From Acidobacteriota bacterium (GTDB lineage Bacteria; Acidobacteriota; Vicinamibacteria; Vicinamibacterales; UBA823), in the NCBI GenBank assembly GCA_002714165.1, contig PAWT01000008.1, positions 12,370 through 23,536 of the forward strand: 11,167 bases of DNA. Reading direction: 5' to 3'. The notes beneath the pieces are model-generated. The model did not search any database, was not told the origin of the DNA, and saw nothing but the letters and a program-made list of their open reading frames with translations. The position numbers were made by a program, and so were the translations under genes. Below are positions 6,983-11,167 of this stretch, piece by piece (within the stretch, counting starts at the first letter, position 1; the number at the start of each line of letters is the position of its first letter).

Positions 6983-9043
6983 ATGGAAAATAAATGGAAC
7001 GATTCGGATGCCCAGGCGGCTATCAAAAAATATAGTGATGTAGCAGAAGACATTGCGCTTCGTGTTTACACCTCTAGGTTGATCGGGGCGGACCCTTCGC
7101 TGGTTCTTCATGGCGGGGGTAATACCTCCGTCAAGTTGCGCACCTTTAACAAGGTAAACGAAGAGGTGGATGTGCTTTATGTAAAAGGAAGTGGGTGGGA
7201 TCTCGACACATTGGAACCTCCAGGACTTCCCGGAGTTTTACTCGACCATCTTCAGAAATTAAGAAACCTGGACCGACTGAGCGATGAGGAAATGGTCAAT
7301 GAGCAGAGAACGCACCTGCTGGACGCATCCTCCCCCAACCCGTCAGTGGAAACACTGCTGCACGCGTTCCTGCCACACAAGTTCATAGACCACTCGCACG
7401 CGGATGCTAGTTTGGTCATCGCCAACCAGTCGGATGCGGAACAAATCTGCCGAGACATTTATGGCGAGAAGGTTGGTGTTGTCTCTTACTTCATGCCAGG
7501 TTTTGCGCTCGCCAAAGCTTCCGCCGAAATGTATGAGAAAAATCCGAACGTGGAAGGATTAATGTTGATCAACCACGGGCTGTTTACATTTGGTAACACT
7601 GCAAAAGAAAGTTATGACAGGCATATTCATGCTGTGACACTTGCGGAAAATTATATCCAGAAAAAAACACTTAAACCGCTCATTTCTCTTGAGAGCCCAG
7701 CCCTGAAAGCCGGGGAAGAAACCCTGATGAATGCGTTGGCTCCGATACTTCGAGGACTGTATAAAGACCGGTCCGAAAAAGACTGGGTGCTACATCATCG
7801 TGCTGATGTGCAAGCCAAGGCATTTGCTTCCAGTAGGGAGTGTGAAAGATGGTCTCAGGTTGGTACGGCCACACCAGATCATGTGATCAGGACCAAGCAA
7901 AAACCCCTGCTCCTGAACCTACAGCAATGGACAGATCCGGACAAGCTACGTGAGGAAGTTTCCTGCAAACTCAATTCCTATTGCGAGAGCTACCATCAAT
8001 ACTTTGAAGACAACAAGTCTGCCAAGGGGGTGGATAAAACTGAACTGGACCAATTGCCTCGGGTTTTACTAGTGGCCGGGTTGGGGTTGGTAACTATTGG
8101 AAAAACGGTTAAAGAGACCCGCATCTCCGCTGATATTTACCAGCACACGATTGATATCATTCACAAATCATTTTCTGTCGCGGACTATGTGCCGCTGGAC
8201 GCCAGCGACTTGTTCGATATGGAATACTGGTCTTTGGAACAGGCCAAGCTGGGTAAGAGCAAAGCGTCTGCTCTTCAGGGCAAGGTGGTTTATATTACCG
8301 GCGCGGCTTCCGGGATTGGTCTGGCCACCGCCAAGCTGTTCGCCGATCAGGGGGCTAATCTTTTTCTTGTGGATATAACGGCGGATACGTTGGGTGAAAT
8401 CGCTGAAGGGATACGCAAGAAATCTAAAGTTGGTGTTGTCAGCCAGGTTTTGGATGTGACGGATGAAGCGGCTGTGCGCCAGTCATTCAATAAACTGGTG
8501 CAGACTTTTGGCGGTATCGATATGTTGATTTCCAATGCTGGTAATGCAGTCCAAGGTGCGGTGGGTGAGGTAGGAATGAATGAACTTCGTGCCAGTTTCG
8601 AGTTAAACTTTTTCGCCCATCAGGTTCTGGCTTCGGAAGCTTCACAGCTATTCCTGACACAAAAAACGGGAGGTGTGCTTTTGTTCAACGCGTCCAAGGC
8701 GGCGTTCAATCCAGGGAAAAACTTTGGCCCCTATGCGCTTCCCAAAGCGGCAGTTGTTGCTCTCACCAAACAGTATGCATTGGACTACGGGGCGGATGGA
8801 ATCCGCGCCAACGCTATCAACGCCGATCGTATTCGCACCTCCCTTTTCTCTGAACAAGTGTTGAAAGAAAGGGCCGAGGCACGTGGGCTCACGCCGGATG
8901 ATTATTTCAGGAATAACCTCCTGCAACAGGAGGTTTATGACACGGATGTGGCGCAAGGCTTCCTCAACCTCGCTCTGGCAGAAAAAACCACGGGAAGTAT
9001 CATTACCATAGACGGTGGGAACATTGCCGCCAGCCCCCGCTAG
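6983..9043 (+). CDS. Bifunctional class II aldolase / short-chain dehydrogenase (RhaD-type fusion)
   Basis: A 686-residue fusion. The class II (zinc) aldolase part covers about 20-400: HGGGNTSVK at 43-51, the zinc motif HSH at 137-139, and LINHGLFTFG at 195-204 with H198. The dehydrogenase part covers about 430-686: TGAASGIG nucleotide loop at 439-446, NAG at 518-520, S571 and YALPK (Y584, K588) as catalytic residues, and GSIITIDGG near the end. The layout and length fit the bifunctional rhamnulose-1-phosphate aldolase/lactaldehyde dehydrogenase family, which splits a sugar phosphate to DHAP and lactaldehyde and then oxidises or reduces the aldehyde; the substrate is inferred. GGAAGA (6974-6979) supports the start. 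No promoter is obvious since the cassette tail is lost. It is less AT-rich than the two genes before it, so probably of different origin. Confidence 0.87.
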   Translation: MENKWNDSDAQAAIKKYSDVAEDIALRVYTSRLIGADPSLVLHGGGNTSVKLRTFNKVNEEVDVLYVKGSGWDLDTLEPPGLPGVLLDHLQKLRNLDRLSDEEMVNEQRTHLLDASSPNPSVETLLHAFLPHKFIDHSHADASLVIANQSDAEQICRDIYGEKVGVVSYFMPGFALAKASAEMYEKNPNVEGLMLINHGLFTFGNTAKESYDRHIHAVTLAENYIQKKTLKPLISLESPALKAGEETLMNALAPILRGLYKDRSEKDWVLHHRADVQAKAFASSRECERWSQVGTATPDHVIRTKQKPLLLNLQQWTDPDKLREEVSCKLNSYCESYHQYFEDNKSAKGVDKTELDQLPRVLLVAGLGLVTIGKTVKETRISADIYQHTIDIIHKSFSVADYVPLDASDLFDMEYWSLEQAKLGKSKASALQGKVVYITGAASGIGLATAKLFADQGANLFLVDITADTLGEIAEGIRKKSKVGVVSQVLDVTDEAAVRQSFNKLVQTFGGIDMLISNAGNAVQGAVGEVGMNELRASFELNFFAHQVLASEASQLFLTQKTGGVLLFNASKAAFNPGKNFGPYALPKAAVVALTKQYALDYGADGIRANAINADRIRTSLFSEQVLKERAEARGLTPDDYFRNNLLQQEVYDTDVAQGFLNLALAEKTTGSIITIDGGNIAASPR

Positions 9044-9044
9044 C

Positions 9045-9097
9045 AGGTGAGCCGCCCAGGAATCGAACCGGGAACCTTCAGATTAAGAGTCTTGTGC
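9045..9097 (-). repeat. tRNA-Lys(CTT) 3'-half fragment, slightly decayed
   Basis: Same 53-base layout as at 9970 and 10883. Differences are AGG for TGG at the CCA end, a T-stem mismatch (CCAGG), TCGAA for TTGAA in the T-loop, and TTGTGC for GCTGC at the anticodon-stem end. No D-arm or acceptor 5' strand follows. Begins two bases after the aldolase gene stop. Confidence 0.85.
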
Positions 9098-9103
9098 AAT
9101 AGC

Positions 9104-9158
9104 TAGTCACAGCCCGTCTTTACTGACAAAAAAATCATAAGTGGTCACGGGCACGCAC
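9104..9158. repeat. Arm-type direct repeats, cassette copy A
   Basis: TAGTCAC (9104-9110) and TGGTCACGGGCACGCAC (9142-9158) start 38 bases apart. The same pair with the same 38-base spacing occurs at 10029 and 10067, and a similar set at 10942-11007. Paired short repeats beside a tRNA core are what integrase arm-binding sites look like; that role is inferred. Confidence 0.55.
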
Positions 9159-9193
9159 AAGTATCTGACAAAAGGGCACACGCCTCAATCACG

Positions 9194-9222
9194 TTGAACC
9201 TTCCACCAGCCAGCGGTAGACT
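9194..9222 (+). promoter_or_regulatory. Sigma70-like promoter at cassette head (methyltransferase)
   Basis: TTGAAC and TAGACT separated by 17 bases, preceded by a conserved block CACGCCTCAATCACG. It would give a leader of about 70 bases before the gene at 9298. A second TTGACA (9236-9241) lacks a good -10. Confidence 0.6.
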
Positions 9223-9252
9223 CTAGGAGAACGGTTGACATTCCTCTGTTGC

Positions 9253-9281
9253 GCAATTGAGTTGCGGCCGAAGTCAATTGC
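9253..9281. repeat. 8-bp inverted repeat in the methyltransferase leader
   Basis: GCAATTGA (9253-9260) and TCAATTGC (9274-9281) are perfect inverted copies with a 13-base spacer. It lies between promoter and start codon, so an operator or leader hairpin is possible. Confidence 0.4.
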
Positions 9282-9297
9282 TAGCGATTCATCTTAG

Positions 9298-9951
9298 GTG
9301 TTGCACTTGATCACATTTCGCCGAAAATATTTAGATCGTTGGCTGGAGAACCGCATAGGTCTAATGTGTGGGAATGTTCTCGATCTAGCTGGCAAAAAAG
9401 CTAACCCGCGAGGAACATTTAAGCCGCCTGTTGAGGATAGTCATTTGTGGGTTTACGCCAATATAGATGCGTCTACAAATCCTGACGTCAGATGTGACGC
9501 TGGTAATGTGCCGTTGTTAGATGATTCGTTTAACTGTGTTTTAATGACTGAGTTACTAGAACATGTGCCAGATCCCGAGAAAGTGTTGCTAGAAGCGAAT
9601 AGGGTGCTTAAACCAGAAGGCACTTGCCTGCTTTCCGTGCCGTTTCTAATCGGAGTACACCCTGATCCGAACGACTACCAGAGATTTACCGAAGATAAAC
9701 TTGAGCGACTGCTTTTCGATGCCGGATTCAGAATGATTGAGTGTGAGCCTATGGGCGGTTGGTGGGCCGTAATAAGCGACATGGTAAGACTGCTACTTCA
9801 CAATCACCGGGACAAATTAGGGCCAATTAGTCGTTCTATGTTCTATCTTGTTGTTCGCGGAACTCAAGCTCTCCAATCGCTTGATGAATTATCGCGACCA
9901 ACCTGGCCGATTGTGACGACCGGATGGGCAGTAGTTGCCAAGAAGGTGTGA
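9298..9951 (+). CDS. Class I SAM-dependent methyltransferase
   Basis: A 217-residue protein of the Methyltransf_11 type. Visible motifs are NVLDLAGKK (25-33) as a loose SAM loop, NIDAS (55-59) with an acidic residue for the ribose, CDAGNVPLLDDSF (66-78), and ELLEHVPDPEKVLLEANRVLKPEG (85-108, split) followed by LLSVPF. The glycine loop is degenerate (DLAGKKANPRG for DxGxGxG), so binding may differ. The methyl acceptor cannot be told; many relatives act on small molecules or surface glycans. It starts at GTG 9298 with only a weak TTAGG; ATG 9364 would remove the first 22 residues but keep the SAM loop, so the start is uncertain. A cassette-head promoter lies upstream, and the gene ends 18 bases before the next tRNA fragment. 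Confidence 0.78.
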   Translation: MLHLITFRRKYLDRWLENRIGLMCGNVLDLAGKKANPRGTFKPPVEDSHLWVYANIDASTNPDVRCDAGNVPLLDDSFNCVLMTELLEHVPDPEKVLLEANRVLKPEGTCLLSVPFLIGVHPDPNDYQRFTEDKLERLLFDAGFRMIECEPMGGWWAVISDMVRLLLHNHRDKLGPISRSMFYLVVRGTQALQSLDELSRPTWPIVTTGWAVVAKKV

Positions 9952-9969
9952 ATCACATGACGGAAAAAG

Positions 9970-10022
9970 TGGTGAGCCGCCCCGGAATTGAACCGGGAAC
10001 CTTCAGATTAAGAGTCTGCTGC
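9970..10022 (-). repeat. tRNA-Lys(CTT) 3'-half fragment, intact copy
   Basis: On the minus strand this gives an anticodon arm CAGA-CTCTTAA-TCTG with CTT as anticodon, a T-arm CCCGG-TTCAATT-CCGGG, the acceptor 3' strand GCGGCTC, A, and CCA. It is identical over 53 bases to 10883-10935. There is no D-arm or 5' acceptor strand to its right, so it is not a working tRNA gene. To its left, AAAAAG would be the T-run after a tRNA. Confidence 0.9.
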
Positions 10023-10028
10023 TATACC

Positions 10029-10083
10029 TAGTCATAGCCTGTCTTTACTGACACAAAAATCACAGCTAGTCACAAGTACGCAC
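10029..10083. repeat. Arm-type direct repeats, cassette copy B
   Basis: TAGTCAT (10029-10035) and TAGTCACAAGTACGCAC (10067-10083), again 38 bases apart. Further ACGCAC-like words follow to 10116. Confidence 0.55.
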
Positions 10084-10128
10084 AAGTGTGCGACTTTTTT
10101 GCACAAAGTTACGCACGCCTCAAACACG

Positions 10129-10157
10129 TTGAACCCTCCAGCAGCCAGCTCGATCCT
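10129..10157 (+). promoter_or_regulatory. Weakened cassette-head promoter
   Basis: The -35 TTGAAC (10129-10134) and its flanks are conserved, but the expected -10 position reads GATCCT, so this copy is probably weak. The leader to the gene at 10251 is about 90 bases. Confidence 0.35.
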
Positions 10158-10250
10158 GTTTGTTTTCGTTCGTCCGAGTACCTTTAATTTGCACCCTTGT
10201 AAAAACAATAAATTCTTGAACCGCGCCAAGCGCAGCGGTATTGTCGGGCT

Positions 10251-10793
10251 ATGGATGATGCATCTAGCACACACATCGAGCGGAGCCGTGAGTTGCTTGA
10301 GGAGTTGGAAACGCAAATTAACAAATTCATCAAGGAGCGCGACATTCCCATGACCGAAGTTGATTGGAGCGAACTCAAGGAAGCACAAACGCCTCTGAAC
10401 CGTCCCGACAGGGAAGTGCAAGCTGGTTACCTGACCCTTGCACTGGCTAGCATCGACTGTGCGCGAGAAGCCATTAAGGACAACGATATCGGGCGAGCGG
10501 TTGAGCAGTCACTACGAGCGGGTGTGTTTGCTACAGGGGTCTTAGACGGAGCCTCACGCCAGCGGTTGCACAGCCGGTACGGTGGCAGACAAACGCCGCA
10601 TAAGGCTTTCTGGGAATTCATTAAACCGATTGTAAAAATGCGATTGTTTACTGAGCAGACAGATTCGGAAATTGCCGAAGAAGTTGTGACTAGGTGGGAA
10701 AGTGAAAACCCTCCCACCAAGCCTCCAGAGAAGGCCACCATCCGTAAACGGATTGGGAAATGGAGGGCAGAGCAGGCGACTGAGTTGCAATGA
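10251..10793 (+). CDS. Unknown cassette protein with a possible C-terminal helix-turn-helix
   Basis: A 180-residue, charged, probably all-helical cytoplasmic protein that I do not recognise. Residues 8-33 (ERSRELLEELETQINKFIKE region) could form a coiled coil. Residues 54-98 are alanine-rich helices. Residues 135-172 show TDSEIAEEVVTRW, a proline-rich break, and KATIRKRIGKWR, the rhythm of a helix-turn-helix. DNA binding is an inference. The ATG at 10251 has no clear Shine-Dalgarno; a stop codon at 10209 limits any upstream extension. Base composition is close to average for the window. Being alone in a cassette between identical att-like repeats, it could be a cargo gene of any kind or an accessory factor (excisionase- or regulator-like). 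A strong hairpin follows it. Confidence 0.6.
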   Translation: MDDASSTHIERSRELLEELETQINKFIKERDIPMTEVDWSELKEAQTPLNRPDREVQAGYLTLALASIDCAREAIKDNDIGRAVEQSLRAGVFATGVLDGASRQRLHSRYGGRQTPHKAFWEFIKPIVKMRLFTEQTDSEIAEEVVTRWESENPPTKPPEKATIRKRIGKWRAEQATELQ

Positions 10794-10830
10794 GTTTTTA
10801 CGACATATTGGAACATCATTGGAACAAAGG

Positions 10831-10854
10831 GACGGTGCGCGGTCACGCACCGTC
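10831..10854 (+). terminator. Rho-independent-like terminator
   Basis: GACGGTGCG (10831-10839) and CGCACCGTC (10846-10854) form a perfect 9-bp stem with loop CGGTCA, followed by TTACTTTTG. It lies 37 bases after the stop at 10793. The loop and 3' arm also carry the GGTCACGCAC word shared with arm-type sites, so it may serve both roles. Confidence 0.55.
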
Positions 10855-10885
10855 TTACTTTTGCAGTTTACTTAGGAAAAAATGG
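10838..10885. repeat. Right-end cassette repeat, copy 2
   Basis: Matches 6904-6951 at 44 of 48 bases. It overlaps the terminator stem and runs into the tRNA fragment at 10883. Confidence 0.7.
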
Positions 10886-10935
10886 TGAGCCGCCCCGGAA
10901 TTGAACCGGGAACCTTCAGATTAAGAGTCTGCTGC
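10883..10935 (-). repeat. tRNA-Lys(CTT) 3'-half fragment, intact copy
   Basis: Identical to 9970-10022 over 53 bases and again lacking a 5' half. Identity stops at the end of the anticodon stem, which suggests crossover inside the anticodon arm. Confidence 0.9.
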
Positions 10936-10941
10936 AAACGC

Positions 10942-11007
10942 TGGTCACACGTGGTCAGGGCTTGTCCCTATTAACAAAAATTGTCACAGCTAGTCACGGG
11001 TACGCAC
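10942..11007. repeat. Arm-type direct repeats, cassette copy C
   Basis: TGGTCAC (10942-10948), TGGTCAG (10952-10958) and TAGTCACGGGTACGCAC (10991-11007). It has one more repeat than copies A and B, which shifts the spacing to 39 and 49 bases. Confidence 0.5.
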
Positions 11008-11052
11008 GTTTGATCCGTTTTTTGACACAAATTGACACACGCCTTAATCGCG

Positions 11053-11081
11053 TTGAACCCGTTGCTAGCCAGAGGTAGACT
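11053..11081 (+). promoter_or_regulatory. Sigma70-like promoter at the head of a further cassette
   Basis: TTGAAC and TAGACT with a 17-base spacer, nearly the same as 9194-9222. It points to a gene beyond the right edge. Bases 11082-11167 hold no convincing reading frame start. Confidence 0.6.
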
Positions 11082-11129
11082 CTAGCACTGCACCCCTACC
11101 TTATGCCGTTAGGACCTGGCGCGCACCTC

Positions 11130-11151
11130 AGATTACACAAGAAGGTAATCT
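11130..11151. repeat. 7-bp inverted repeat in the leader of the last cassette
   Basis: AGATTAC (11130-11136) and GTAATCT (11145-11151) with an 8-base loop, followed by TTT. It lies in the same place, after the promoter, as the inverted repeat at 9253-9281, but has another sequence. Could be an operator, attenuator or chance. Confidence 0.3.
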
Positions 11152-11167
11152 TTTCTCTCATTCCACT

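Larger units (their letters stand above)
9045..9969 (+). mobile_element. Complete cassette carrying a methyltransferase
   Basis: Runs from one tRNA-Lys fragment to the base before the next. Order: tRNA 3' half, arm-type repeats (9104-9158), promoter (9194-9222), inverted repeat (9253-9281), gene (9298-9951), and ATGACGGAAAAAGTG at the right end. Confidence 0.6.
9970..10882 (+). mobile_element. Complete cassette carrying the unknown 180-residue protein
   Basis: Bounded by two identical tRNA-Lys fragments. Order: fragment, arm-type repeats, conserved block with a weak promoter, gene, terminator hairpin, and the right-end repeat shared with 6904-6951. As the exact 53-base repeats flank it, it could be excised as a circle by the matching recombinase. 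Confidence 0.6.
4887..11167. mobile_element. Tandem array of tRNA-Lys-anchored gene cassettes
   Basis: Five 3'-half copies of one tRNA-Lys gene (minus strand) divide this region into units that each hold one gene: PfkB kinase, then PhyH protein (5955-6948), aldolase/dehydrogenase (6949-9044), methyltransferase (9045-9969), unknown protein (9970-10882), and the head of another unit (from 10883). Three units start with a shared tail of direct repeats and a promoter. The layout fits repeated site-specific insertion into a tRNA 3' half, with older copies pushed left and the intact tRNA to the right, outside the window. The left limit is set by the integrase-like remnant and the change in base composition; it is approximate. 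No complete integrase is present. Confidence 0.75.

Noticed and set aside
8647..8956. A minus-strand reading frame of 102 residues inside the aldolase/dehydrogenase gene
   Set aside because: It overlaps the dehydrogenase catalytic region, which is strongly supported on the plus strand.
9970..10022. A functional tRNA-Lys gene
   Set aside because: Only the 3' half (anticodon arm to CCA) is present. The DNA to the right has no D-arm and no acceptor 5' strand. The same holds for the other four copies.
10032..10421. A 129-residue minus-strand reading frame through the cassette head
   Set aside because: Homologous stretches in the other cassette heads are broken by stops at different places, and the frame overlaps the better-supported gene at 10251. 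The conservation is of DNA sites, not protein.
9045..11167. A classical integron with attC sites or a CRISPR array
   Set aside because: The repeats are tRNA halves rather than attC-type imperfect palindromes, no integron integrase is visible, and spacing of about 0.9-2 kb with genes between rules out CRISPR.

Overview
This window looks like a piece of a bacterial chromosome in two unlike parts. Bases 1 to about 4886 are moderately GC-rich and carry ordinary chromosomal genes: a small EF-Tu domain-2-like protein, an exported NHL beta-propeller protein, and a pair of exported M24 (aminopeptidase P-type) metallopeptidases. The many exported or lipidated enzymes and the PAL-like propeller suggest a heterotrophic, probably aquatic Gram-negative lineage of the kind known mainly from metagenomes. 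I cannot name a phylum from the sequence.

From about 4887 to the right edge the texture changes. Genes come one at a time, differ strongly in base composition (the ribokinase and PhyH genes are clearly AT-richer), and are unrelated in function: a PfkB-family sugar kinase, a PhyH-family dioxygenase on the minus strand, a bifunctional class II aldolase/short-chain dehydrogenase, a SAM methyltransferase, and an unknown 180-residue protein with a possible helix-turn-helix. Five copies of the 3' half of one tRNA lie between these genes. The tRNA reads on the minus strand, with anticodon CTT (Lys) and an encoded CCA. The copies start at 5955, 6949, 9045, 9970 and 10883. The last two are identical over 53 bases; the left ones are decayed or truncated.

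To the right of each of the three intact fragments lies a conserved tail. It holds paired TRGTCAC-type direct repeats, then a sigma70-like promoter (TTGAAC, 17 bases, TAGACT) that points into the cassette gene. Two cassettes also share a 48-base right-end segment with a related GGTCACG motif. This is what serial integration by a tyrosine recombinase into the 3' half of a tRNA-Lys gene should leave: small, mostly one-gene cassettes, each with integrase arm-type sites and its own promoter, stacked in tandem, with the intact tRNA beyond the right edge. A short remnant resembling the C-terminus of a tyrosine integrase sits at the chromosome/array junction (4883-4978). No complete integrase is visible, so the cassettes look non-autonomous or are mobilised from outside the window.

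The chromosomal genes probably act in peptide turnover at the cell envelope. The cassette genes look like an accessory store for sugar and small-molecule metabolism rather than one pathway, although the sugar kinase and the sugar-phosphate aldolase could be linked.
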